Source: Fragilaria crotonensis
Taxonomy: Eukaryota > Bacillariophyta > Fragilariophyceae > Fragilariales > Fragilariaceae
Assembly: GCA_022925895.1 (NCBI GenBank)
Contig: JAKSYS010000039.1
Location: forward strand, 62,001 to 126,000
Reading direction: 5' to 3'
Length of the DNA stretch: 64,000 nucleotides
This document shows, piece by piece, positions 1-9,561 of the stretch. Position numbers and translations under genes: made by a program. The notes under the pieces are model-generated. The model worked only from the letters and a program-made list of their open reading frames with translations, did no database searches and was not told the DNA's origin. Position 1 is the first letter of the stretch. Each line of letters begins with the position of its first letter.

Positions 1-1
1 C

Positions 2-2278
2 CATCCATCGCATTCCGGTGGCAAAGGTGGAGGACTATTCTCCGTTTTTGTTTCACTGCTGGCGGAGCCAATCTCCAAGACTGGTTCCGCTCGCAGCGAC
101 ATGGATCATTTGACAATTGAACTAGTTCTGCATCTCTTTCGCAATCTTCTGACTGCAGAACCTCTTATCAAAAATTCGGCTGATGTATCACAAGCCAGCT
201 CGCAACTGCACCAGGAACTCGTGTGTTTGTTTGAGAGTGAGCTGGTGCTCGAAATTCTATTGGTCGTTGCTCAAGACATGGAATCACGTGAGAATCAGAA
301 TTACAATCTTCTCATGATGGAATTGTTGAACCTGCTCCTCAAGTCGCAAGATCCCACCGCAGTGGCGAGGTCAATTAAAATTCAACCTTTCGTAGGTGGC
401 AAAGAGAACAAACCAGAAACAACTTCCTTACTACGAGACAGTCTCGCCAAAGAAAGACAGAAAATTCGCGCTATCGCCACATCCTCGCGCCATTCCAACT
501 TTGGCGGGACGCTCGTAGTTCGAAAGCCCGACGGAAAACGGCAGTACCTGTCCGCGGCCCTCCTTGGAAGTCACGTCGAACCACCAGGTGCCAAGAAACG
601 TCGCAATCGAAAACGGGAAGCCTTTGTGGGGGCCGGGCGCACCATGGTCTCACACACGAGGGGTGTCCATGCCCCCAGTCCCTCGGCCCTGAAGGCCCAA
701 CAAACGATTCATTCGTTTTGTGAACGATTTGCAGAGAATTGCTATGGGCCACTAATGAAGTCTATTAAAAACGAATTTCGTCGCGATTCCGTGCGTTTGG
801 AAGATGGTGACACCGTTGTCTTTTTTCGCATCGTTTGGTTCTTTGCGCAATGGTGGAGAATTTGTCGAAAGGAAGGACTGGGGCACTTGATTTTTACTAT
901 GGATGTCTTCTCCTTCAAATTGGTCTTGGGAGCCATGGACAACTATCTGCAGCAGAAGAAGTACCCGCAGTTGGCACAAACCACTGCGTTGTACAGTGAA
1001 ATGATGCACTTGCTTTATGTAATGTACTCCTCGAAGGATTCGACTGAAAACATGATGGCTCTGGGTCTCATGGACACCTTATTCTACGGAAATGAGCCTT
1101 TGGATCGGCTGCCAAAGCTCCTCTCCGGATGGACTCCTGGAACGTCGACACGCGAGTATCTTTGCGACTTGGCTGAAGTTGTTCACATGACGTTAAAGCT
1201 CCTCGAGACCAACGCGACTGCGTGTCTCAAGGACGAGGATCACGACGAGCACACTTCCAAGAAGGAGAAGAAGGATGCGAAGAAGAGGGATGCCATCGCA
1301 AGCATGAAGGCGAACGCTGCTGAATTCGATGTCAACTCATACCTTCTCCGCAAACTTATTTCGAACCAGACGGTTGCAATGTACACCCACCTTTTGTCTC
1401 AATATGCTGTGAATGCTGCTCACGTCAACCATCGCATCCTTGCCTTTCTGATGCGATTTCAAAAGACAAAGATTGTTGTCCATGAAGACGACGACAATGG
1501 GCTATCGAACCCGCTCGCTACTCGAACTGTCACGTTGGAACCAATGTTGTTCAATATACAGATGCTATTAGTGCTGGACCAGATTCTAAACGACACGTCC
1601 ATTCGGCGCGAAGCGGATTTTGGGCACTTGCTCTCGTACTGCGCGCGCGTCATGGCTAGTTTTGCGTCCCTCGCCGCGGTGAATCCGCTCTTGTATGTGG
1701 AGAGTCTGTTCCGACATGCGATTCCACATCGATTCTGTGAGCAAGTGATGAATCATTATGTTATTGAAGAGTTGCGTATGATTGCCGAGCGCGAATTGCT
1801 TTTGGAGGAAGAGAGACGTATGATGGAGGAGGAAGAAAAGGAATCGAATGATCAAGTCGAGGAAGCGCTGGAGGCGGGAACTGCAATTCTGAAACCGTTG
1901 CGAGAGTCAAATCAGAATGAAGTCGACGAGGGGGGTCAAAGTGACGACGACGAGATTGAATGGGACGACGGTGGCAAAGGGACTGCCAAGTCTGACCCTA
2001 AGAACAAGAGGCGAGACATTATCTTTTCGGATAGCGAAAGCGATGACGAAAGTTCTGCCGAGCGTTTGAAAGAAATGACAGAGCCTCCAACGAAAAAACA
2101 GAAGCCGTCAACATCCTTTCTCGCAGAATCCTCAGACGACGAAGACGCGGTCCCTACTACGGCCGATGATGTGGACTCACCAACCGTCGCCAAGGAGGTC
2201 TCCAGCGATCAGAAGGTCGATAGTGACGTGGTGGATGAAGATTCGGTGGCTGAGTCTGCGGAAGAGGAATTCGATTGA
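2..2278 (+). CDS. TIMELESS: TIMELESS/Tof1/Swi1 replication-fork protection protein, 5' end outside the window
   Basis: The family (TIMELESS, Tof1, Swi1) stabilises stalled replication forks and activates the S-phase checkpoint together with TIPIN/Csm3. The reading frame is open from base 2, before the first ATG at 101, and the residues before that ATG (LFSVFVSLLAEPIS) read as family sequence, so the gene starts upstream. Early residues IELVLHLFRNLL, RHSNFGGTLVV about 130 residues later, and the helical block around FSFKLVLGAMDNYL match the TIMELESS N-terminal domain. The C-terminal quarter is acidic and low-complexity (IEWDDGG, SDSESDDESS) with basic nuclear-localisation-like patches. The visible part is about 758 residues, so the full protein is probably within the usual large size. 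It is convergent with the next gene (231-base gap). No intron is seen. The family call is firm; the start is unknown. Confidence 0.88.
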   Translation, partial: HPSHSGGKGGGLFSVFVSLLAEPISKTGSARSDMDHLTIELVLHLFRNLLTAEPLIKNSADVSQASSQLHQELVCLFESELVLEILLVVAQDMESRENQNYNLLMMELLNLLLKSQDPTAVARSIKIQPFVGGKENKPETTSLLRDSLAKERQKIRAIATSSRHSNFGGTLVVRKPDGKRQYLSAALLGSHVEPPGAKKRRNRKREAFVGAGRTMVSHTRGVHAPSPSALKAQQTIHSFCERFAENCYGPLMKSIKNEFRRDSVRLEDGDTVVFFRIVWFFAQWWRICRKEGLGHLIFTMDVFSFKLVLGAMDNYLQQKKYPQLAQTTALYSEMMHLLYVMYSSKDSTENMMALGLMDTLFYGNEPLDRLPKLLSGWTPGTSTREYLCDLAEVVHMTLKLLETNATACLKDEDHDEHTSKKEKKDAKKRDAIASMKANAAEFDVNSYLLRKLISNQTVAMYTHLLSQYAVNAAHVNHRILAFLMRFQKTKIVVHEDDDNGLSNPLATRTVTLEPMLFNIQMLLVLDQILNDTSIRREADFGHLLSYCARVMASFASLAAVNPLLYVESLFRHAIPHRFCEQVMNHYVIEELRMIAERELLLEEERRMMEEEEKESNDQVEEALEAGTAILKPLRESNQNEVDEGGQSDDDEIEWDDGGKGTAKSDPKNKRRDIIFSDSESDDESSAERLKEMTEPPTKKQKPSTSFLAESSDDEDAVPTTADDVDSPTVAKEVSSDQKVDSDVVDEDSVAESAEEEFD

Positions 2279-2509
2279 GATGCCACCGCGTCGACAATGG
2301 ATGCGGCTTCGTGAGTGAACGTTGTCAACAATTGGATCGAACCGTCAGGTGCGGAGGACCACTCCGTTCTCCGCTGCGCAGGCGCAAATGCACAGTCGGC
2401 ACAAGTGAACGTTGAATGACTAAATCGTGGATCGAAAGAGTGTTGCACTGTTTCCTCATAGTTCTAATCAAGTGTACACTATAAAACTTAATTGTTCGCT
2501 CCATTGTTC

Positions 2510-4891
2510 CTAGTCCATATGCAGTTCATCAACCTCGTCGTCTTCATCGTCTGACTCTTCGTCCAGCATTGATGTAGATCTAATATGCGATCGGTGCCTC
2601 AATCTCCCCACCATTCGTTTTCGAGGCTTCGCGTGAAGCGTTGTTGCAGTGGTCAGCGCAACACGCCCCGGACACGGTGGCGGTCGATCGTCCTTGGAAA
2701 GAAATTTCTTGGGCAAATAAGGAAGCATGATACCCTTGGGCGACAGCGGAGCATCAATGGTTCCTCGACTCTCTTCCATGACGAAACGCATGGGTGCAGC
2801 AACTGCAGTCGCTGAAAGGGATTGATTCGCAGTCGGCCGCGGTCTGAATTGCACTCGCTCCAACAAGGTAGTGGTTGGGAGCGTCGCCGAGGGCTCCGGT
2901 GTCACTTTGGGATCCTCCTTGGGTATAATCGGAGTCTTTGATTCCTTCGAAGGTGAATGTAACAGAGGCTGTTGAAGCCGATGTGGATTCTCAATCTCAA
3001 AAGAATGACCATCATCGGGCAAATATTTATCGTTTCGACTGCACAGTACATTAAGTGGACTGAACCTCGAAGGTAACTTTTTCGGGAAGAGTGCTTGGGT
3101 AGTCATGGGTGACTGAGGAGCATCAAAACTTCCTGGACTGTCTTCAGAGGCCATTCGCGATGACGGAGAAACTGCAGCTGCTGTTGGCAGGGATTGAGTC
3201 GCAAATGGCCGCATCCTAAATTGCATGGGAAACGGCGAAGTCAAGGAGCGAGAGGGCGACATGATGGAAGCTTCCGTTGGTGACACCTCACTCAACGCCG
3301 GACCAGGTCGAATCGACAATGGTGTCGACGGGAATCGAGGTGAGGTGGTAGTGTCCAGTGATGGGAGAAAGATTGTACGTTCAGGTGACGTTGTCTCTGC
3401 AGGAGCCGGCGAGGGTTTTGACTTTATTTCGGGATCTTGCTCCGTTTGCATCTGTTTCCAAGATTTCTGGGCGGGCGATTGCAAGGGACTTTCTTGAGGT
3501 TGATGAGGCTTATGAATCTCAAAAGGATCGCTATCGACTGGCGAAGGCATTTCCCATCGAATGTATGGTGCACGACGTGCACTGGGGCTCGTCAGATCAC
3601 TATCGGTGGGTAAATTCTTTGGTGATGGTGGTTGCGATGTAGCTGAGGGTGACAGCGAGGAATCAGCACGTCCTCGACTCTCATCGTTCGCTGATTGTGT
3701 GGACCCGCCACTAGGAATAGGTGTTGCTGCTGCAAGTGCTTGAGCCGCAGATGGTCGCGTTATAAACTGCATCGGAAAAGGCGAAGCCAAGGAACGGGAA
3801 GGTGACATTATGATTGCGTCCGTCGATGACCCCTCATATCTCGGTGCACCAGGTGAAATAGGTGATACCGTCAACAAGGGTCGAGGCGGAGTGTCCTTGT
3901 TCGGTTTGGGGAGAAAACTCATTCGTTCCGGCGTAGTTTTGAGTATGAAAGTTGACGAGGGTTCTGATTTCCTCTTCGCATCGTTTTTCTGTTGCATCAG
4001 AGTCCTTAATTCCTTCGTTGGTAACGGAAGCGGTAGCTCTTGAAAACGATGAGGATTATCGATTTCGAAGGAATGGCCCTCGGCCGGCAAATACTTATCG
4101 CTTCTGCTGCACAGTGAATGCAGTGGACCAAACCTCGCCAGGTAACTGCTGGCGGGCGCGACCGCTGCACTCCAGGTTTCACCAGCTGCTCCCGGAGACG
4201 GCAATAATGCCGCCAGCTTGGTCTGATGTTGTGCTTTGCCATGAACTCGATGCAAGTCGTGTTGCGGATCAGTGTGGGTGCGCTTCACTACTCCATACTG
4301 CGAAACTTCCACAGCGTCCCCTACGTCACCAATACGGTCGTCGTCGTCATAATCGTCGCCCTGGGAATCACATTCGCCGTCGTCAATCAGCAAGGCATCA
4401 TCACTCACCCATTCCTTCCAATCTGGTCTCGCTAGTTGTCGTTCTTCATCCGTGACATGTTCGCCATCGATGGATTTCAAGTCAGGTAGTCGACAGAGTA
4501 TGTAAAGTCGTCGCATGCAAGTCTCTTCTTCAGAGTACGATTGCTCTTCCCCGTCGCCTTCGACCCGTTCCAAATACAAGTGCTCGAGTTCAAAACAAGT
4601 AGTTCTCAAAACATCCAACCACTCTGCCAGATTCGATTGTGGAACAATGTGCAACGTACGGATTCGTGCCGCGACTTGTGGTGGGACTCCGCTCCTGAAT
4701 GCCAACGGAGCAATCGGACGCTGCAATTTCAAGACGGAGTCGTCTTGTCTATGGGACCCTGCCAACTCCGACATGTGACGCCAACGTTCGCTGTGATGTT
4801 GGAGCGATTGCTGGGGATGGGTTGCCATGGGCATGTCACCGTCGATCGGTCCTCCCCATCGCGGCGAGGTAAATCGTGGCAAAGTCGCCAT
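2510..4891 (-). CDS. Uncharacterised nuclear-type protein with an LRR-like N-terminus and three internal ~178-residue repeats
   Basis: A 793-residue intronless protein. Residues about 75-155 look like the end of a leucine-rich repeat domain: LEHLYLERV, then LYILCRLPDLKSIDG with VTDEER, the cap pattern seen after LRRs in axonemal and U2A'-type proteins. An acidic stretch follows (160-190). From about residue 252 the protein is built of three diverged copies: each opens with a SRxDKYLPxxGHSFEI-like block (252, a worn copy near 443, 609), continues through a Pro/Ser/Thr-rich linker and ends near a PFPMQF or related QFxxRP block (371, 554, 690). MSPSRSL occurs twice. The C-terminus is a basic stretch (KPRKRMVGRLRHR) followed by an acidic tail, suggesting a nuclear protein with many SP/TP phosphosites. 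I do not recognise a family. It is transcribed divergently from the HROB-like gene. Confidence 0.75.
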   Translation of the reverse strand: MATLPRFTSPRWGGPIDGDMPMATHPQQSLQHHSERWRHMSELAGSHRQDDSVLKLQRPIAPLAFRSGVPPQVAARIRTLHIVPQSNLAEWLDVLRTTCFELEHLYLERVEGDGEEQSYSEEETCMRRLYILCRLPDLKSIDGEHVTDEERQLARPDWKEWVSDDALLIDDGECDSQGDDYDDDDRIGDVGDAVEVSQYGVVKRTHTDPQHDLHRVHGKAQHQTKLAALLPSPGAAGETWSAAVAPASSYLARFGPLHSLCSRSDKYLPAEGHSFEIDNPHRFQELPLPLPTKELRTLMQQKNDAKRKSEPSSTFILKTTPERMSFLPKPNKDTPPRPLLTVSPISPGAPRYEGSSTDAIIMSPSRSLASPFPMQFITRPSAAQALAAATPIPSGGSTQSANDESRGRADSSLSPSATSQPPSPKNLPTDSDLTSPSARRAPYIRWEMPSPVDSDPFEIHKPHQPQESPLQSPAQKSWKQMQTEQDPEIKSKPSPAPAETTSPERTIFLPSLDTTTSPRFPSTPLSIRPGPALSEVSPTEASIMSPSRSLTSPFPMQFRMRPFATQSLPTAAAVSPSSRMASEDSPGSFDAPQSPMTTQALFPKKLPSRFSPLNVLCSRNDKYLPDDGHSFEIENPHRLQQPLLHSPSKESKTPIIPKEDPKVTPEPSATLPTTTLLERVQFRPRPTANQSLSATAVAAPMRFVMEESRGTIDAPLSPKGIMLPYLPKKFLSKDDRPPPCPGRVALTTATTLHAKPRKRMVGRLRHRSHIRSTSMLDEESDDEDDEVDELHMD

Positions 4892-5914
4892 GGTGTGTCC
4901 GGCTGTTGAATAGGAGTTTCAACGGAGCTGTGGGACTCCTTCACCGGCCGCGGAGTGGCAATCCACGTATCGCGATTGATTCGTGTCCTTGAGTGCTATG
5001 CGCGAAGCACGGAGAACGACTTATCTCCACCTCGTGTCAAAAGTGTCAACTCCCCCTTAACTCTCTTGTTCGACCAAGATGAAGAATGATGGCTCCGATT
5101 TCGCCTCGGAGACGATGCAACGTTTCGAAGGCTTGTTCCGATTGTTGGCGCCAACCAAAGCGATTATCTCAACAAAGTCCGAAACTCTGGCCGAATTTCC
5201 ATGTGCCATGCGGTGTCATCGACGAACGACTGTTATGAAAGTTATGAAAATGCCAAACAGGGGAATTTCAGGTCATGTGGGAAATTTCGCCTCAATTCGT
5301 CAGAGCCATCATCGCGCATTTGGGTAAGAAACTTTCTACAGATACGAAGAATGAAAATGGTATTTGAATCCGATTTCCCGGTTTCAACGTACTACGTGAT
5401 TCCGTTTATGTGCATGTCGTCATGCATAGATTTGTCATGAAAACTGGACGCCGATCTCCGAGCACGCGTGTATTCGTACTTACATTTCCAAGAACACATG
5501 TAACATTGTTCTGTATCACTGTGTAGCACAAGTACTGTATTACTGCACTAGCTACTTGAAGCGGAAGCGGTACTGCGTACTCAAAGTACTGGTACTTAAA
5601 CTACTGTGGTTGTAGGCTCCGATTAGAATGAGTAATGTATCACCGTAGGTATTACGTGAAAGGGTCAGTACTGTGACGTCATACTTGACGTCATTTCCTT
5701 GCATTCTAATCGAAACCTCAAAAAGAGAGAGGTCTGCGAAGTTACACTCATGACTCGTGACTCATGACTCATTCCATATGAGTACACATACGCCAGTGTA
5801 TGTAGAACATATAGCGACAAACGACAGACCCCAAGGGACCGATTTTGAAATGGACAGCATCGGCACACTGCGCACTGCACATTTGTTTGAGGTTTGTTGA
5901 GGCTCTGATGAAAT
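4892..5914. other. Divergent intergenic region between the repeat protein and the HROB-like gene
   Basis: About 1 kb separates two divergent starts, so it should hold both promoters. Short open frames (for example 5079-5327) show no family resemblance. The right half carries GTAC-rich words (5515-5600) and the bZIP-type site cluster listed separately. Confidence 0.6.
5674..5771. promoter_or_regulatory. Cluster of CRE- and AP-1/GCN4-like bZIP sites upstream of the HROB-like gene
   Basis: Two perfect TGACGTCA octamers lie at 5674-5681 and 5686-5693. Sixty bases on come three heptamers head to tail without spacers: TGACTCG at 5751, TGACTCA at 5758 and TGACTCA at 5765. TGACGTCA is the canonical CRE, and diatom carbonic anhydrase promoters use TGACGT-type CO2/cAMP-responsive elements bound by bZIP factors; TGACTCA is the AP-1/GCN4 site. 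The cluster lies about 145-240 bases before the ATG at 5915. The sites are directly visible; their function is inferred. Confidence 0.5.
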
Positions 5915-7828
5915 ATGACGGAGAGGAACAGCATTGGCCGTGCATTGGCTCCAGGTTTTCACCCTGCGCCATCCTCATCGCAAGGTTCCACGTCGACTTA
6001 CATTGCGACGCAACCTCCTCTTCCTTGTAAATCTAAAACACGTCGCAAGCGGCATGTTCCACCAGGCCCGGCTGGCGTTTGGTATCAAGCCAAGCAACAT
6101 ATTGCCGCCGGTAACTCTCGTTCCAAGACAACGACATCGACGACCATTGACGATGACGAAGACAATGACGACGATGATGCCTTATACGATTCCACGGACA
6201 AGCATCGCTCGCGTCGCCGCCGCTATCACGGCACTCATGAACCGCTACCAGCGCCTGATGTCACCATTCATCCGGCTTGGATGCTGATGCAGCTGCAACT
6301 GCCAGGACTATTAACACCATACCTACCACCCTATGCGACCACTGCACAGCGTTATGCTTCCTTGCGCCCTGTCGTACCGAATGAATATATGCTTCTTCCG
6401 GAGTTGCTTCCGGATGACACTCCCCTTACTGCGCTTTCGTCACGAAAAACATTCGACGATGAGCAAGACTCTCCAAAACTCATGGTCTTGGTTCATGCCG
6501 TACACTCGCATGCGTCGTGCGATTGGACGGCCGAATTGCACGATGAAACTGGAACCGCCATTGTAGCATGGATCGCACCATCGCTGGTCATGAAAGAACG
6601 AGATACTCCCGACAAGGTTCGTGCTGGGGTCGTGGTTTTGCAAGGACTGTCGATCCTTCCAACCATGACAAAAACGAGTAATCGTGGGAGCGCTTCATCC
6701 AATGGCACGAATTTGATTGAATCCAAATGCTTACTGGTACAGGAAGCTAGCATCATCCAGTATTGGGTAGCACCTAAGGAAGTCAGTCCTCAAGTCTACT
6801 TGGACTGGATGCAGAAACGAAATGCTCTACCGACATCGTTTGAGTCTTCTTCCGTGCCTAGTACCGGGAATGAAGACGATGATGAACGGATGGAAGTGGA
6901 GGTTGATCTACCTAGTTCCACCGTACCGCGTCTTATAGGGGTTTCACAACACCGACAAGAAATGAGACATGGAGAAGACCACGACAACGATGTTATCACT
7001 GCCGATTTCGGGTTACAAATCTTGCCAACCTTGCATCCACCATCAGTCCAGCCGCATCCTCCCTCAATGTCAGATTCGTGTGATATTTATGGTTCCAATT
7101 CGGCGGGTGCATCTCAAACTCTTGCCCGAATGAATCCATATGGCTGTCGCTCGTCACGCTCATCGGGGAGTTCGCGGTTGTCATCGCCGTGCATGCCACC
7201 GAATCTTGATAGGGATGACGGGAACTCCCAAAGAAATCATATCCACAACAGCAGTGGCAACCCGGATTCTTCTCCCGTGGTGTCGTCCCCGAAACGACCC
7301 GAGCGAACGAATCCTTACACTTCTTTTGCTGCGGTCGAAATGGTTCCTAGTTCCCCTATCAAAAGACGCTCACCGTTGGCATTGAAGCAATCAAATCGTA
7401 AGCCGGCATCGGATCAGTCCGCTTTGCAGCTTCCTGGCATCGCTCCGTCAGACGCGAATCCTCCCCAACAGACACAACTCAATCGGTTGGAGGCATTTGC
7501 TGCACCACAAGGCAAGAAGGAGCGGGAGGTTCAGAAAGAAAATCAGATGCCAGCCAAGCCGAATACAAAATTAAGGAAAACTGGGTCACCGAAGCGCAAC
7601 CAGCCATTCTCTAATTTTTTATCAGTGGCTTCGTCGTCCATGATGGCCATGTTTGAGGATGACGACGACGACGATGTGGTCCCGACTCGATTGGAGCTCA
7701 AGAACGCTTCCGATGAGACTGAGTTGCTGTCGAAGGGAACGATACCTGAGAAGTTGAGTCTGTTTCAAGATTCACGTTGCATGGATGGATTGATGAAAAT
7801 GTTCGACGAGGACGATGAGGATGAATAA
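5915..7828 (+). CDS. HROB-like OB-fold protein (MCM8-MCM9 cofactor family, DUF4539)
   Basis: HROB (MCM8IP, C17orf53) recruits and activates the MCM8-MCM9 helicase in homologous recombination and crosslink repair. Three features fit in the family's order: PPGPAGVW near residue 49, matching its conserved GPAG motif; an Ala-Trp block (HPAWMLMQLQLP) near 119; and at about 187-285 an OB-fold region reading KLMVLVHAVHSHASCDWTAEL, then DETGTAIVAWI and VRAGVVVLQGLSIL. That order (LxVxVxSI, D-x-TG-x-I, G-x-VLLLxxVSVF) is the DUF4539 pattern. The remaining ~350 residues are disordered and Ser/Pro-rich with acidic patches (MFEDDDDDD, MFDEDDEDE). At 637 residues it is close to the length of animal HROB. 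Intronless; convergent with the oxygenase gene (78-base gap). A weaker alternative is another OB-fold protein. Confidence 0.62.
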   Translation: MTERNSIGRALAPGFHPAPSSSQGSTSTYIATQPPLPCKSKTRRKRHVPPGPAGVWYQAKQHIAAGNSRSKTTTSTTIDDDEDNDDDDALYDSTDKHRSRRRRYHGTHEPLPAPDVTIHPAWMLMQLQLPGLLTPYLPPYATTAQRYASLRPVVPNEYMLLPELLPDDTPLTALSSRKTFDDEQDSPKLMVLVHAVHSHASCDWTAELHDETGTAIVAWIAPSLVMKERDTPDKVRAGVVVLQGLSILPTMTKTSNRGSASSNGTNLIESKCLLVQEASIIQYWVAPKEVSPQVYLDWMQKRNALPTSFESSSVPSTGNEDDDERMEVEVDLPSSTVPRLIGVSQHRQEMRHGEDHDNDVITADFGLQILPTLHPPSVQPHPPSMSDSCDIYGSNSAGASQTLARMNPYGCRSSRSSGSSRLSSPCMPPNLDRDDGNSQRNHIHNSSGNPDSSPVVSSPKRPERTNPYTSFAAVEMVPSSPIKRRSPLALKQSNRKPASDQSALQLPGIAPSDANPPQQTQLNRLEAFAAPQGKKEREVQKENQMPAKPNTKLRKTGSPKRNQPFSNFLSVASSSMMAMFEDDDDDDVVPTRLELKNASDETELLSKGTIPEKLSLFQDSRCMDGLMKMFDEDDEDE

Positions 7829-7906
7829 TGCCAAGAACAAGCTGTGGGGTGCAAGACATAATCATCAACGCCACGTCAGACAACAGCTGTCAAGTAAAGC
7901 CCTGGT

Positions 7907-9561
7907 CTAGTCCTTTCTCCAGCAATAGAAGCCATGATATAGATAACACTCTTCTCGAGGACCAAGTTCATCGCGAATTTTTGTCGGGTGTTGTTCATCG
8001 CGCACCACCAAGCGCACGGAACTCTCGTGGAGTTCATTGCCCGCGTAATTGAAATTAATGACATAAAGATCAGGATGGCGCTCACCGGGTTGATAGAATG
8101 AAGTAATTTCATCTACTGGTCGGACCCAGCCAAGAGGATTCAGGGCCAATGCATAACCAGACCCAGGCGATGCCGAAGACCACCCAGTAGGACACTCGAA
8201 ACTGGAAACATCAGTCACCTCTGCTCCTAGAACATGTCGGTCCGCATCCTCATCGACTTGGACACCATCGCCTTCTTCGTCCGAGTCGTCGCCGCCATCG
8301 CTTTCTCCATCATCGTCACCATCGCCTTGATCGTCACTGCGAAAATCCTTTTCATGACCGTCCACCTGAAAGGAGGGTGCCTTACGCAGAATTGGAGGTA
8401 TGATCGCCGCGGCACCATAGCTATTTGAAAAGTTTTGAATAATACCAGGCAATTTCTCCAACAAAACCTGCAACTTTCGTACAACATCGTCCTTACTACT
8501 GGACCCATGATGAATTGTTTCTCTCCACCCCTCATCGCCGGATTGGAGTAACAGATGCTGCAGTGCTTGGCATGTGACAGCAGCATAGTTGGTTGCCATG
8601 AGTGACACATTGATAGACACGCCGGGTTCGACCGTCGTGACGTGATGCCACATGCCGGCTGGCACGTACAAAAGTCGCCCGGACCCAACGTCACTTCGTC
8701 CACCTTCCCCACAGCATTCGACTCGGCCCCCCGCGCATTATTAGGATTCCCAAATTGAAATTTTGAGCTTGTTGTCATTGCTTTCAATTGTGATTCGACC
8801 ACATCCGGCGCTGCATAATGCGGAGTGCACGCCCGTGTCGGATACCGCGCAATGCCCTGTTGCAGTTTCCACGTTTTGCGTCCCGACAATTGTATCGTAA
8901 AGTTTTCTTGAAAATCAAAATGCCACTGCGTCGTGTGCGACTTTGTTCCGATAAAGACTTCAACCTCACCGCGTCCCAAGGAAATGGATGATTCCCCCGA
9001 GGGGTCGTATTGGCCACATCCGAAACCTGTCGCACGGAGCAAATTGGCCACCATGGGCTGTTCGACGGAGGGTGGTGCTCGACAATACGTGGCGTGTCCA
9101 CCAATCTGATGCAACAACAGGGCCTGTTTGGGGTCTTGTAGTTCCAGGGATTGGATCTTTCCATCCGACTGTTGGAGCCAAACGAAGACGTTATCAGAGG
9201 ATGTTTCTTGAAACAAATACTCTGGATCTAGTTGATGAAGCTCTTCAATAATGCCTTCAATGCGAGATTTTGTACCTGTGCCGGTGACATGAAGAGCCTT
9301 TTTGCGGAATGCATGTTCAAGAAAAGTTTGTTTGCTAATGGGGTGAATTAGTTGTTCGAGAAGTTGTTCGCTGGCGATTTCCAAGGTGGGGGGAGAATCC
9401 GATACAGGTAGCGTGATGGAGAGGACGGGGCACTCTGGTGTCTTGGTAGCCAAGGACTTTAATAAAAACTCTTGTTCTTCAGCAAAGGAAGTGGAGTCCG
9501 TCTTTCGGCGTTTTACCTTGCGTTTTTGCTTTTGCCGTTGTCCAGTCGATGCGTCTGACAT
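7907..9561 (-). CDS. JmjC/cupin_4 2-oxoglutarate oxygenase (ribosomal-oxygenase-like), one apparent frame break
   Basis: Cupin_4 JmjC proteins (bacterial YcfD/RoxA, human RIOX1/2) hydroxylate ribosomal proteins using Fe(II) and 2-oxoglutarate. Seen here: a basic N-terminus (KQKRKVKRRK, nucleolar type), a FLEHAFRKKALHV entry block, the core HTTQWHFDFQENFTIQLSG with the HxD iron ligands, KTWKLQ, then GPGDF followed by YVPAGMWHHVTT carrying the distal His. The two halves lie in different frames that meet near 8669-8673, where a run reading TTTTG on the coding strand is one T short of what GDF-L-YVPAG needs; no GT-AG intron fits. This is probably a sequence error or a recent mutation. The C-terminal half holds an acidic linker and a winged-helix-like end. 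Start ATG at 9561. Family call firm; exact substrate unknown. Confidence 0.8.

Noticed and set aside
5079-5327. 82-codon frame between divergent genes
   Set aside because: No family resemblance and it lies in the likely promoter region.
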